A stretch of 64,000 nucleotides of DNA, taken from Acidiferrobacteraceae bacterium (GTDB lineage Bacteria; Pseudomonadota; Gammaproteobacteria; Arenicellales; UBA868). How positions within the stretch are numbered: the first letter of the stretch is position 1; every line of letters starts with the position of its first letter. This document shows, one piece after another, positions 44,550 to 53,802 of this stretch. The notes under the pieces are model-generated. The model saw nothing but the letters and a program-made list of their open reading frames with translations. It did no database searches and was not told the DNA's origin. The stretch lies in assembly GCA_002724185.1 (NCBI GenBank), contig PBOB01000027.1, positions 16,443-80,442 of the forward strand. The letters run 5' to 3'. The translations under genes were made by a program, and so were the position numbers.

Positions 44550-45557
44550 TTAAACGATCAACTGATTAATTTCGGCAAGTAAAGCTGTTTTTCGGGATTC
44601 CGAAGCAAAAGAGGCTTGAATTGACTGCTTTGCATACAGTAGTAAATCGCTGATACTTAAATTAAATGCTTGATACACTGCTGCATAATTATCATTTATA
44701 TATCCATCAAAATAGGCTGGATCATCAGAGTTGATAGTGATGCAAAGCCCAGCCTCAGATAGCTTGAGTATATTGTGTTGCGACATTGAACTAAAAACCT
44801 TAAGCTTTATGTTAGACAGAGGACAAACTGTTAGTGGGGTTTGGCTCAAACGAAGTTTCTCTACTAACAAAGGATCTTCGAGGCAACGCACGCCGTGATC
44901 TATACGGTCGACTTTCAATATATCTAGGGCTTCCCATATATATTCTGGCGGTCCTTCTTCCCCTGCATGAGCTACAGTGCGAAGGCCGATACTTCGCGCT
45001 TTTTCAAAGACTTCGAGAAAATTGATTGGGGGGAAACTTAATTCCGACGAATCAAGGCCAACTCCGATGATTCCATTCTTATAGGCTAAAGCAGTCTCTA
45101 GAGTATTTAGAGCAGATGTTGGAGGTAGGTGTCGGAGGAAGCATAAGATTAATTCTGAAGAAATGCCTAAATATTTTTCGCCATCCATTAGGGCAGCATG
45201 GATGCCGTCAACTACCACCTCATAGGGTATTCCACGTTCAGTGTGACTTTGGGGATCAAAAAATATTTCTGTATGCCGGACGGAGTCACTCGCTGCTCTT
45301 TGAAGATATGCGAATGTAAGGTCAAAAAAATCTTCTTCTGTATGAAGAACAGTAATGCCCTGATAGTAGATATCAAGGAATGATTGCAAATTTTCAAATT
45401 TGTAAGCGGAGTTGGTGTCCTCCAGGGTTGTCCATGGTAGTCGGACGTGGTTACGATCCGCCAAAGACATCATCATTTCGGGTTCCAAGGTTCCTTCAAT
45501 GTGCAGATGCAACTCAGTTTTTGGCAACTCCCGTAGAAATTTATTGATGTCTTCCAT
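44550..45557 (-). CDS. adenine deaminase (AAH1/PA0148 type)
   Basis: The 335-residue protein resembles the adenosine-deaminase-like adenine deaminases of Pseudomonas (PA0148) and yeast AAH1, which convert adenine to hypoxanthine. The zinc residues are His17 and His19 in PKTELHLHIEGTLEPE, a later His in HAGEEGPPEYIWEALD and Asp in NSDDPAYF. The EALDILKVDRIDHGVRCLEDP stretch is diagnostic of the adenine subgroup. It is cytosolic and fits purine salvage with the nucleoside hydrolase at 2.3 kb. It diverges from the alcohol dehydrogenase gene across about 110 bases. Confidence 0.88.
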   Translation of the reverse strand: MEDINKFLRELPKTELHLHIEGTLEPEMMMSLADRNHVRLPWTTLEDTNSAYKFENLQSFLDIYYQGITVLHTEEDFFDLTFAYLQRAASDSVRHTEIFFDPQSHTERGIPYEVVVDGIHAALMDGEKYLGISSELILCFLRHLPPTSALNTLETALAYKNGIIGVGLDSSELSFPPINFLEVFEKARSIGLRTVAHAGEEGPPEYIWEALDILKVDRIDHGVRCLEDPLLVEKLRLSQTPLTVCPLSNIKLKVFSSMSQHNILKLSEAGLCITINSDDPAYFDGYINDNYAAVYQAFNLSISDLLLYAKQSIQASFASESRKTALLAEINQLIV

Positions 45558-45666
45558 ATTCTCTATTGCAATTGGGCTGACAAGAGTGCAGTCTACGCAA
45601 TGCTAAATAATATAACAATCTAGTCGATAGGCGCAGTATGAGCGTAATTTCAAAGGGAGAATTGTA

Positions 45667-46779
45667 ATGGTAGCCAGTCGGGCCGCAGTAGCTCATAAGG
45701 CCGGTGAACCCCTTGCGATTGAGACAGTCCAAGTTAGCGGGCCTCGCGAGGGTGAAGTACTAGTAGAAATAAGGGCTACAGGAATTTGTCACACTGATGC
45801 ATTTACATTATCTGGCGCAGATCCCGAAGGCCTTTTCCCTTCAATTCTGGGGCATGAAGGTGCAGGCATTGTTGTGGATATTGGTCCTGGAGTAACTAGC
45901 GTGGCTAAAGGAGATCATGTTATCCCACTTTATACTCCCGAATGTCGAGAGTGCGCATATTGTACCTCGGGACGAACTAATCTTTGCCAAGCAATACGAG
46001 ATACTCAGGGTCGAGGCCTAATGCCTGATGAAAGTAGTCGGTTCTCATTGAGTGGTAAGTCGTTATTCCACTATATGGGAACTTCGACATTTTCTAATTT
46101 TACTGTTCTTCCTGCAATTGCTGTCGCAAAAATTCGAAAAGACGCCCCTTTCGATAAAGTGTGTTATATCGGCTGCGGTGTAACCACGGGACTTGGCGCC
46201 GTTATAAATACAGCCAAGGTCGAAGCCGGCGCGAATGTGATTGTGTTCGGCCTGGGTGGCATTGGGTTAAATGTGGTTCAGGGTGCGCGCTTGGTTGGTG
46301 CCGATATGATCGTTGGTGTGGATACCAATAGTGATCGCGAGGCATTAGCTGCTCGTTTTGGAATGACGCACTTTGTCAATCCAAAAGAAATTGGCGAAGA
46401 ATTAGTTGAATACTTGGTTGGTTTAACAAATGGTGGCGCGGATTATACTTTTGAGTGCGTTGGAAATGTTGATACTATGCGCCAAGCCTTAGAAAGTTGT
46501 CATAAAGGCTGGGGCGAAAGTACGATTATCGGTGTCGCACCCGCTGGAGCAGAGATCTCGACTCGTCCCTTCCAATTAGTTACTGGACGTGTTTGGCGTG
46601 GGACAGCATTTGGCGGTGCTCGTGGTCGAACCGATGTGCCAAAAATCGTGGATTGGTATATGGAAGGAAAAATAGATATCGATAGTCTAATTACTCATAC
46701 TATGGAATTGGATGAAATTAACAGTGCGTTTAAATTGATGCATGAAGGTAAATCAATACGAAGCGTTGTTACTTACTAG
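45667..46779 (+). CDS. frmA: S-(hydroxymethyl)glutathione dehydrogenase / class III alcohol dehydrogenase
   Basis: The 370-residue enzyme oxidises S-hydroxymethylglutathione with NAD, detoxifying formaldehyde, and also reduces S-nitrosoglutathione. The catalytic zinc ligands are Cys41 ([10 protein letters not shown]), His63-Glu64 (LGHEG) and Cys170 (YIGCGV); structural zinc Cys93, Cys96, Cys99 and Cys107 lie in the PECRECAYC loop. The Rossmann motif is [14 protein letters not shown]. The SGADPEG sequence is the class III hallmark. A ribosome binding site (AAGGGAG) precedes it. No esterase gene (fghA/frmB) is adjacent. It could work with the C1-type genes at the window start. Confidence 0.93.
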   Translation: MVASRAAVAHKAGEPLAIETVQVSGPREGEVLVEIRATGICHTDAFTLSGADPEGLFPSILGHEGAGIVVDIGPGVTSVAKGDHVIPLYTPECRECAYCTSGRTNLCQAIRDTQGRGLMPDESSRFSLSGKSLFHYMGTSTFSNFTVLPAIAVAKIRKDAPFDKVCYIGCGVTTGLGAVINTAKVEAGANVIVFGLGGIGLNVVQGARLVGADMIVGVDTNSDREALAARFGMTHFVNPKEIGEELVEYLVGLTNGGADYTFECVGNVDTMRQALESCHKGWGESTIIGVAPAGAEISTRPFQLVTGRVWRGTAFGGARGRTDVPKIVDWYMEGKIDIDSLITHTMELDEINSAFKLMHEGKSIRSVVTY

Positions 46780-46782
46780 TTG

Positions 46783-46812
46783 TTATCTGATAAGTGTTCT
46801 TATTCTGGATAA
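46783..46812. terminator. candidate hairpin between convergent genes
   Basis: The stem pairs TTATC/GATAA on the outside and ATAAG/CTTAT inside around a TGTT loop, just after the dehydrogenase stop and before the stop of the small membrane protein. No clear U-run follows on either strand, so termination is only a possibility. Confidence 0.3.
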
Positions 46813-46828
46813 ATTACGAGCAACGTCA

Positions 46829-46996
46829 CTAGTCCCTCGTACTCTTTTTTTGATCTGAGCGTGAAGGTGTTCGGTGCCAATTTAGTTTATTATTTCTTTT
46901 TCTTTGGGCTGCGTTTGCTCGATACCTACCAAAAAATAAAAAGATAGCGATGCCAGCTAGAGCTAAACCACCAAAGAATATCTCATTAATCCCCAA
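46829..46996 (-). CDS. small single-helix membrane protein downstream of YccA-like gene
   Basis: Reading the complement, TTG at 46996 opens 55 codons ending at TAG 46829-46831. AAGGAG lies about nine bases before this TTG, inside the end of the upstream gene. The product has one hydrophobic helix FFGGLALAGIAIFLFFG (about 7-23) and then a very basic tail (RYRANAAQRKRNNK... ending RSDQKKSTRD). Its start is two bases after the stop of the Bax-inhibitor-1 gene, so translational coupling is likely. Too short for most automatic gene callers. Function unknown. Confidence 0.6.
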   Translation of the reverse strand: MGINEIFFGGLALAGIAIFLFFGRYRANAAQRKRNNKLNWHRTPSRSDQKKSTRD

Positions 46997-46998
46997 CT

Positions 46999-47769
46999 CT
47001 AACGGCTCCTTAGTTTTGCTAATAGTCGAAGTATTTCAAGGTATAACCATACCAGCGTCACCATCAAGCTAAATGCACCAAACCATTCCATATATTTTGG
47101 CGCTCCATGCTCTGTAGCTGTTTCGATAAAATCAAAATCAAGCACAAGATTTAATGCTGCGATTGCGACAACAAATAAACTAAATCCAATACCGAAAAGT
47201 CCATTGCTATGAATAAAGCCAATAGATGATCCGAAAAAGCCCATAATGAAACTGATTAGATAAAGCACAGCTATACCCCCGGTTGCTGCTACAATCATAA
47301 GCCGGAAGTTCTCCGTTGGTTTGATCCAGCCGCTCTTGTAGGCTAGTAGTAATACACCAAGTGTTCCGAAAGTTAAGCCAATAGCCTGAATAACAATGCC
47401 TGGATATTGGGACTCGAATATTGCAGAGATACCGCCCAGAAATAGACCTTGAAGCACGGCATATAGTGGGGCTGTTATAGAAGCCCATTGTTTCCTAAAT
47501 ATAGTTAGCATAGCTGCCGCAAGCCCCCCAATAACACCTAGCCATAGCAATCCCGAAATTGATGCTGGATTTGAACTCTCGAAAAATCGACTCCAAACGA
47601 TGGATGCGCTTATGATGCAAAGGATAAGGAGTATCCCAGTTTTATTGACTGTTCCACTGAGGGTCATTCGTGTTGGCGAGTCGTTGGTTGCAACATCTCC
47701 AAATGCGTTTCCACGGAATACGGGATTACCTGAGCGCCCGAAAAGGGCAAGAGCGTTATGTTTCTGCAT
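46999..47769 (-). CDS. Bax inhibitor-1/YccA-family membrane protein
   Basis: From ATG 47769 the product has 256 residues, seven predicted helices and the typical N-terminal NPVFRGNAFGD, followed by hydrophobic segments to the end. The family includes YccA, which restrains the FtsH protease, and proton/calcium-leak BI-1 channels. The start was chosen because AAGGA lies six bases upstream; the longer frame starts from a TTG five codons earlier. The gene for a small basic membrane protein follows two bases after its stop. Confidence 0.86.
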   Translation of the reverse strand: MQKHNALALFGRSGNPVFRGNAFGDVATNDSPTRMTLSGTVNKTGILLILCIISASIVWSRFFESSNPASISGLLWLGVIGGLAAAMLTIFRKQWASITAPLYAVLQGLFLGGISAIFESQYPGIVIQAIGLTFGTLGVLLLAYKSGWIKPTENFRLMIVAATGGIAVLYLISFIMGFFGSSIGFIHSNGLFGIGFSLFVVAIAALNLVLDFDFIETATEHGAPKYMEWFGAFSLMVTLVWLYLEILRLLAKLRSR

Positions 47770-47830
47770 GAAGAATCCTTGCAATTGTCTAAATTGATCA
47801 GACTATTTTAAGTCCCGATTGCGATTTACG

Positions 47831-48268
47831 CTATTCTTTTGACTTCATACGAGCCAAATCGACAATCTTAAAGTCACGAGATATTGAAGCAGTTTTTTCT
47901 ATCATAATGGAGACGGAACAGTATTTCTTAGCGGATAGTTCTATCGCTTCTTCAATATTCTTTCTCGACAGATTATAGCCCTCGAACACGTACAGCAATT
48001 GAATTTTCTTGAAAACCGCTGGATGTTTATCCTCTTTTGTTGCAGTAAGTTGAACGCTGAAACTCTCAATATTTTGTTTCGATTGACGTAATATCTGAAC
48101 GACATCCATGGCTGTACACCCTCCAAGCCCGATCAGTACAGTTTCCATTGGGTTTTGGGCCAGGTCATTCCCGCCGAAATCAGCTGTGGCATCCATCAGA
48201 AGCTTGTGCCCACCTTCAGATTCGCCAACAAAATTCATGCCTTTAATCCAATCTATTCTTGCATCCAT
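47831..48268 (-). CDS. OsmC-family peroxiredoxin-like protein
   Basis: The 145-residue protein is of the OsmC/Ohr superfamily, closer to YhfA-type. The reactive cysteines are Cys51 (LGGCTAMDVV) and Cys117 (KKYCSVSIM). FGGNDLAQNPMETVLIGLGGC is the family signature. OsmC proteins reduce organic hydroperoxides, but YhfA-like members are less well defined. It is cytosolic. It lies 62 bases upstream of the Bax-inhibitor-1-family gene on the same strand, perhaps in the same stress-related transcript. Confidence 0.87.
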   Translation of the reverse strand: MDARIDWIKGMNFVGESEGGHKLLMDATADFGGNDLAQNPMETVLIGLGGCTAMDVVQILRQSKQNIESFSVQLTATKEDKHPAVFKKIQLLYVFEGYNLSRKNIEEAIELSAKKYCSVSIMIEKTASISRDFKIVDLARMKSKE

Positions 48269-48377
48269 TAAGTGATCTCCAGATCGATCTAAAGGGTAAA
48301 ATAGTTCACCGGAAATTTACAGGTATAGCGTATCCGACCATTGTGTGTTGATGCCTACTCTACTAATTCCAATTAGT

Positions 48378-50120
48378 TTAATGACTCGCCTTGCGCCGCT
48401 TTCTCTCTGAGTTTGTCAATTTTTCATCTACTATTTGATCGCAATCAACCACGACTCCGTAATCTGCAAGGGCGCCCTCAACTGTGATATAGCCATCTCT
48501 TAGGTCTTCCATAACTTTAGATACGGGCCGCTCCAGGGGATCTCCCCATCCAGATCCACCGCCTCGCCAAAAATGTAGTGCACCACCGGGGGGCATTGTC
48601 GCATCGAACACAGTCTCCTGGACTTCTAACTCATTGGTTCTGTCAATCTCAAGTACAATTTTGTTGGGTGCCCCATCCTTTCCTCCGCAAAAACCACGAG
48701 TTGGATGCCTTGCACCCGCCATCATTACATTAGTGTGGCTGGTAGTAAGATATTCAATCCGCGTTTCTACTCCTGGTGCACCTCGCCAAAACCCGGCGCC
48801 CATAAAATCCGATATATACTCATGTTGGTGAATTCGGGTCGGATACTGCATCTCAGTCATTTCAATCGACGGTAGTATCACGCCAGTCATCAATGGCGGA
48901 TATAGACCCCAGCCATCAGTTCCATATGCCGCGCCAGCACCGCCTGTGTAGCCAAAAAAGTTAAGGTTTACCCAGCGCTTACCATCTGTGTCAATACCGT
49001 TGGAGTATGCTAGTGGTAATTTATGGGAATTCATGCCTACTCGTTTTGGCGCGCATTGCTCGAGAGCTAACAGGACAACCTCAGCAATTTCCGCGCCTGG
49101 TATACAGGTGCAATTGCCAACGGGTGCAGGCATTGTTGGATTAACTATAGAACCCAACGGGGCGATAACGGATATATTTTCAATGAGCCCTTCATTGATA
49201 GGAATGTCTTCATCAATACATCCAGCTATGGCTGCAAATACAAAAGAAATAGTATTTGCTAGGGGACTATTAACGAAACCGTCCACCTGTTTTGCCGAGT
49301 GAGAAAAATCGATAGACAATTTTGAGTCTTGAACTGTTAGCGTGCACCGCACTGGTATGTCGTTGTTGCCTAAGTAGTCATGGTCGATATATGTTTCTGC
49401 ATGGAACGTGCCATTTTTCCAGCTGCCTATCTCCGCAGCCATGCGCCTCTTGGTATAACTAACTGCATCTTGAAGGGATTTTCGCACCACATGCACGCCA
49501 TAGCGATGTACAACTTTTTCTAATCGTGTAGCGGCTAACTTGCATGCGCCGATCATTGCATCAAGATCTCCTTCTAACCAATCAGGAAGTCGATTGTTGG
49601 CCATAATGAGGTCAAAAATATCTCTACGCTTTTCTCCTTTTTCTACAATCTTTAGTGGAGGGATAATTATGCCGTCCTGCCATATATCTCGAGCACGTGG
49701 ATTGTACCCCCCCGGAACAGGCCCTCCTACATCTCCCATATGCGCACGAACTGCTGGTATTAGTATAGGTTCTCTATCAATAAATAGAGGGGTAAGTATG
49801 ACTTGGTCTGGAATATGTGTGCCCCCATCATAGGGGTCACTTGCAATAATTACATCGCCAGGATGCAGGTCATGTTTGAACGATTTTAGTGCGCTGTCTA
49901 CAGCGGCAACAATGGCGTACAGTTGGATCGTGCATCCTGGAGCTTGTGCGACTAGCCTAGATTGATTGCGTGTAACATCAAAGATCGCTGTGGTAAAGTC
50001 ATGTGCTTCATTAAATATGGGCGAACGAGCGGTTCTCGTGACCGTAGCGCTCATTTCCAATGCAATAGTTTCAAGAGAGCCGGCAATTAGACGCGTTAGG
50101 ACGATGTCATTTTTCGTCAT
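48378..50120 (-). CDS. hyuB: hydantoinase B / oxoprolinase family subunit (HyuB1)
   Basis: The 580-residue protein is a full-length HyuB-type subunit, the partner of HyuA in ATP-dependent hydantoin, oxoproline and N-methylhydantoin hydrolysis and in acetone/acetophenone carboxylases. It begins IAGSLETIALEMSATVTRTARSP, contains FTTAIFD, GDVIIASDPYDGGTHIPDQVI and NCTCIPGAEIAE, and ends with the Gly-rich HFWRGGGSGWGDPLERP that marks the family. Its start overlaps the preceding HyuB2 stop by four bases (ATGA), giving a hyuA-hyuB2-hyuB1 minus-strand operon. Substrate undetermined. Confidence 0.92.
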   Translation of the reverse strand: MTKNDIVLTRLIAGSLETIALEMSATVTRTARSPIFNEAHDFTTAIFDVTRNQSRLVAQAPGCTIQLYAIVAAVDSALKSFKHDLHPGDVIIASDPYDGGTHIPDQVILTPLFIDREPILIPAVRAHMGDVGGPVPGGYNPRARDIWQDGIIIPPLKIVEKGEKRRDIFDLIMANNRLPDWLEGDLDAMIGACKLAATRLEKVVHRYGVHVVRKSLQDAVSYTKRRMAAEIGSWKNGTFHAETYIDHDYLGNNDIPVRCTLTVQDSKLSIDFSHSAKQVDGFVNSPLANTISFVFAAIAGCIDEDIPINEGLIENISVIAPLGSIVNPTMPAPVGNCTCIPGAEIAEVVLLALEQCAPKRVGMNSHKLPLAYSNGIDTDGKRWVNLNFFGYTGGAGAAYGTDGWGLYPPLMTGVILPSIEMTEMQYPTRIHQHEYISDFMGAGFWRGAPGVETRIEYLTTSHTNVMMAGARHPTRGFCGGKDGAPNKIVLEIDRTNELEVQETVFDATMPPGGALHFWRGGGSGWGDPLERPVSKVMEDLRDGYITVEGALADYGVVVDCDQIVDEKLTNSERKRRKASH

Positions 50121-51601
50121 ATTTGTTGCTCAGCAAGATTCGGGTAAACGAACTCAATAGATGCCCCTACCGGTACTGAAGTACATAAAGATGTCAAATC
50201 GCTTAGGGCCGCTCCGTTCAGGAGAATTGCCCCAGGATATCGCTCAGTATCGCCTAATAAGAAGAAGTTACCCTCTAGTGGTCTTTGTATATTGAGCACT
50301 CTCACAACCATTCTATGTTCATCATTTAGCTCCCTGAGCAAAATCCTTAAGCCTTGATGGACCTCAAGCTCTTCGGCTGAGGGTAGCCGCGTCATGCCTT
50401 CAATCAACGGTGCCCCCCATCCCTGCTCAGAAATTGAGAAGCCGGGGTCTAAAGAGATGGGTATGTTGTTTCGGGTCGAGCCAACAGGTTGAAAGAGGCA
50501 TGCTGTTGGTTTGCTTCCATGTATCGATTTTGCAAATAAGTCATTATTCTGGCCCAGCTGTAGGGCGTTAGTGATGGCTTCGGTTACAAGTGGACCTATG
50601 ACCCGTACACCAAGATTAGTTGCGGCTGGGTAAGGAGGATTCAGTATTGAGTCGGGGGGAATTATCAACTCAAAAGGCGCGATCATACCTTCATTAATTG
50701 TAAGATCATCGAAAATGCCGGCGAGAAATGGTAATACTGCGAATGAGCTTGTGCCTGATGGTGTAAGATTAAGCGGCGAGTCTGAATAGCGGGTACTCCC
50801 GTCAAGATTAATTATTAGTTTATTGCCAATGGAATCTATCTTAACTCTAGCGGATAGCTCGCTATCGTAATCACTGCGCAAAGTCGCAGAGCCTTTGTAC
50901 GTGTTATTTGAGATCACAGATAAAGTCTTTTCTACTCTTGTACGTGTATACAGGATCATTTCACTGATTGCTTCACTAACCATATCGATGTTGTAACGAT
51001 GGAGAATGTGCTCAATTGACTGAATCGCATGCCGGCATGTGCCGACCATGCATTGGAGATCCGATTTTAGTGATTCTGGAGCACGACTATTCCTGGAAAT
51101 AAAGCTGTACACATCCTTTTGTAGAATACCAGCGCGGTATAGTTTTATAGGTGTAAGTCGAATACTTTGTTGCCAGATGTCAGTTGCTTGGGGGTGTAGA
51201 TGTCCTGGATACTCTCCCGCAACATCAAGCAGTGGCGCTCGTATTGCTGGACTGATTATAAGCTGACCATCATAGAACATGGGAATGATCATGGTTATTG
51301 TCTGGGGGTCAGTTCCGCCTGAGAAAGGGTCGGCGACAACTAAGACGTCACCCTCCTGAATATCGTAAGCAAAGTATTGGAATAGATGTTTAGCTGAATT
51401 GCGCAAAGAGAACAAATGACTTGGTTCACCATTTATTTGAACCGCAAGATCAGCCTCGGCAGTCAATACAGCTGCTGCGAATGACTCCTGCTCTGAAATG
51501 GCAGGTGAATTCGCGGTGTGACGCATGCGCTCATACATTTCTGCTGCAACACTTATCACCTTGCTGTAAATAATTTGACTATGGATAAGTGTTTTCTTCA
51601 T
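50117..51601 (-). CDS. divergent hydantoinase B-like subunit (HyuB2)
   Basis: The 494-residue protein is homologous to HyuB: VISVAAEMYERMRHTANSPAISE, SFAAAVLTAEADLAVQ, GDVLVVADPFSGGTDPQTI, DVAGEYPGHLHPQATDIWQQ and YNIDMVSEAI match the same blocks as its neighbour. However, it is 86 residues shorter and ends without the Gly-rich GGGxGWGDP motif. It may be a second, non-identical subunit, as in multi-subunit acetophenone carboxylase-type enzymes. Its ATG overlaps the HyuA stop by one base (TAATG), so it is translationally coupled between hyuA and hyuB1. Confidence 0.86.
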   Translation of the reverse strand: MKKTLIHSQIIYSKVISVAAEMYERMRHTANSPAISEQESFAAAVLTAEADLAVQINGEPSHLFSLRNSAKHLFQYFAYDIQEGDVLVVADPFSGGTDPQTITMIIPMFYDGQLIISPAIRAPLLDVAGEYPGHLHPQATDIWQQSIRLTPIKLYRAGILQKDVYSFISRNSRAPESLKSDLQCMVGTCRHAIQSIEHILHRYNIDMVSEAISEMILYTRTRVEKTLSVISNNTYKGSATLRSDYDSELSARVKIDSIGNKLIINLDGSTRYSDSPLNLTPSGTSSFAVLPFLAGIFDDLTINEGMIAPFELIIPPDSILNPPYPAATNLGVRVIGPLVTEAITNALQLGQNNDLFAKSIHGSKPTACLFQPVGSTRNNIPISLDPGFSISEQGWGAPLIEGMTRLPSAEELEVHQGLRILLRELNDEHRMVVRVLNIQRPLEGNFFLLGDTERYPGAILLNGAALSDLTSLCTSVPVGASIEFVYPNLAEQQI

Positions 51602-53676
51602 TAGAGTTCAATGGCGCTGCCAATCTCAATAACACAATTGTTATAACTATCAATCAATACTTCCTGCCCCGGATAGATAACTATCGTTGTTCCCCATTGT
51701 TCGATAATGGCTGGTCCAGGAATGAAATTACCTGGCTTCAGCTTTTTGCCATCATATACAGTTGTGTTGATTGGGTCGCTTGAAAAATAGACTTGGCGAT
51801 CGGACTTTATACCATGTGATGAATCCTCTTTTTCGAATGGTATAGCTGCTAAATCAATTGTTCTTCTAATTCCTGTGAGCTCAAGACGTAGTGTCAATAT
51901 TTCGATACTTTGATTCTCATCCTTGTGAGCAAATATTTTCTCATGAAGTCGATGAAAGTCTTTTATCAGATTTGTAATATTTAAAGAAGTAATTCTCAGT
52001 GTGCGAGATCGAATTGGAACAGGTACTTCATGGACTTCACCGACATATCGCATAGCCACGATTCGTCGCAGTTCAAAGTTACTTGTGGTAGCTTGGTTTG
52101 ATAAACGATCCTTGCCTCTCAACTCCATTTCCCGAAAAAGGGAATTCAGAATGTTTAGATCTAGATCATCTGCTCTAGTGTAATAGGTCTTGGTTTCTGT
52201 AACTTTAAGGTTTGCAAATCCATCGCCAAGAGCGCAAAAGACGGGCGATAAGTTTGGAACTATCACTGTTGCAATACCCAAGTCTTCCGCTTGACGACCA
52301 GCATGAACAGAGCCAGCGCCACCCATGGCAAGTAAAGTAAAGTCTCGTGGGTCGTAGCCTCGCTTGGTGGTAACGAAATGCATCGCGTTAGACATGTTGT
52401 TATTGATGATATCTGTAATTGCAAGCGCTGAGTCAATTGTACTTAGGCCTAACTCCTCACCTATCTTTGAGGCGATTGCATTTTCCGCCTTATCCGCATC
52501 CAGTACCATTTCCCCGCCAAGAAACGAATGGGGGTCTATATAGCCGAGGACTACATCAGCATCGGTGACCGTAGGGTCATCACCGCCACGGCCATAGCAT
52601 GCTGGTCCAGGTGTTGCGCCGGCACTTCTTGGGCCGACTTGTAAACCCCCACCCTCATCAATCCATGCGATTGAGCCTCCACCTGCACCAATAGTATGGA
52701 TATCTAACATAGGAACAGCAGTTCGGTAGCGTCCAATCCATGTTTCTGTTGTAACGGTTGGCTGGAGATCCTGAATAACTGAAACATCGTAGCTAGTACC
52801 GCCCATATCTACCGTAATTAGATCAGGATACCCCGCATATCGCCCAATATAGGCGCTTGCAGTGACACCACCAGCTGGTCCAGATAATAGAGTGTCGACA
52901 GCACGTTTACTTGCTTCTGCAATAGTTTGTACACCACCATTCGACTGCATTACAAAGAGTTCGCCAGTGAAGCCATTTTTTCGAAGATTGGTGTGTAAGG
53001 AATCAAGATATCCCGCGATTAGCGGCCCGACATAAGCATTAACAACCGTCGTTGACGTTCTTTCAAATTCACGAATTTCTGGAAGAATTTCTGATGATAG
53101 AGATATGTATACTTCAGGCATTATCTCCCGAACTAGATCAGCAATATGTAGCTCATGAGTCGGATTAACGAAGCTGAATAAACAGCAAATGGCGATTGAT
53201 TCAACTTGCTTTGACTTAAGTTGATTTATTGCGTCACGGCAGGAACTTACATCAAGCGGCGTTAATATCTTCCCTGTGTGATCAATTCGTTCTTTGACGC
53301 CCAATCGTAAATATCGAGGCACAATAGCGTGGGGAGGGGCTAGCCTCGGATTGAACACACTTTCTTTGTAGGCACGACGAAACTCGAGTTCGTCGCGAAA
53401 GCCTTCTGTTGTTATTAGTCCGGTTTTTACCCCTTGGTATTCCAGCAACGCATTGGTAGAGACTGTCGTGCCATGGACGATTAGCTCTGTGGATGACAAG
53501 AATGAGCCAAGGTCTCGGTTTAATCGACTAGCGATCTTTTCGATGGAGTTGAATACCCCTTCGGACTGGTCCGAAGTTGAGGGCACCTTTGCGCTTTCAA
53601 TTGCGCCATCAGAGCAAATCGCGACAATATCGGTAAATGTTCCACCAACATCTATGCCCAGAGTCCATGTAGTCAT
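51601..53676 (-). CDS. hyuA: hydantoinase A / oxoprolinase family subunit (large HyuA)
   Basis: From ATG 53676 the product has 691 residues, the standard HyuA length. It opens with TLGIDVGGTFTDIV, the phosphate-binding loop of the ASKHA fold, followed by VHGTTVSTNALLE, GPAGGVTASAYIG, VDMGGTSYDVSVI (second phosphate motif) and GAGGGSIAWIDEGGG. This subunit phosphorylates or activates the cyclic amide (hydantoin, 5-oxoproline) or the ketone. The longer frame to 53709 starts at GTG without support; 53676 begins immediately before the domain. It diverges from the ABC binding-protein gene and heads the hyuA-hyuB2-hyuB1 operon. Confidence 0.9.
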   Translation of the reverse strand: MTTWTLGIDVGGTFTDIVAICSDGAIESAKVPSTSDQSEGVFNSIEKIASRLNRDLGSFLSSTELIVHGTTVSTNALLEYQGVKTGLITTEGFRDELEFRRAYKESVFNPRLAPPHAIVPRYLRLGVKERIDHTGKILTPLDVSSCRDAINQLKSKQVESIAICCLFSFVNPTHELHIADLVREIMPEVYISLSSEILPEIREFERTSTTVVNAYVGPLIAGYLDSLHTNLRKNGFTGELFVMQSNGGVQTIAEASKRAVDTLLSGPAGGVTASAYIGRYAGYPDLITVDMGGTSYDVSVIQDLQPTVTTETWIGRYRTAVPMLDIHTIGAGGGSIAWIDEGGGLQVGPRSAGATPGPACYGRGGDDPTVTDADVVLGYIDPHSFLGGEMVLDADKAENAIASKIGEELGLSTIDSALAITDIINNNMSNAMHFVTTKRGYDPRDFTLLAMGGAGSVHAGRQAEDLGIATVIVPNLSPVFCALGDGFANLKVTETKTYYTRADDLDLNILNSLFREMELRGKDRLSNQATTSNFELRRIVAMRYVGEVHEVPVPIRSRTLRITSLNITNLIKDFHRLHEKIFAHKDENQSIEILTLRLELTGIRRTIDLAAIPFEKEDSSHGIKSDRQVYFSSDPINTTVYDGKKLKPGNFIPGPAIIEQWGTTIVIYPGQEVLIDSYNNCVIEIGSAIEL

Positions 53677-53772
53677 TGCAGTAATACTGAATAATAAGCG
53701 ATACGGCACTAATCTTGAGGGTTGTTAACTAGGAGCAACACAGTATAATCGACTTGATTGCACGATTATCAA

Positions 53773-53789
53773 AATTAATTTGGTTAATT
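53773..53789. promoter_or_regulatory. inverted repeat in the hyuA/binding-protein divergent region
   Basis: AATTAA and TTAATT flank a five-base spacer TTTGG, a perfect 6-base inverted repeat three bases upstream of the AGGAGG ribosome binding site of the binding-protein gene. It could be an operator for a regulator controlling both arms. AT-rich repeats also occur by chance, so confidence is low. Confidence 0.3.
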
Positions 53790-53802
53790 ATAGGAGGGTA
53801 TT

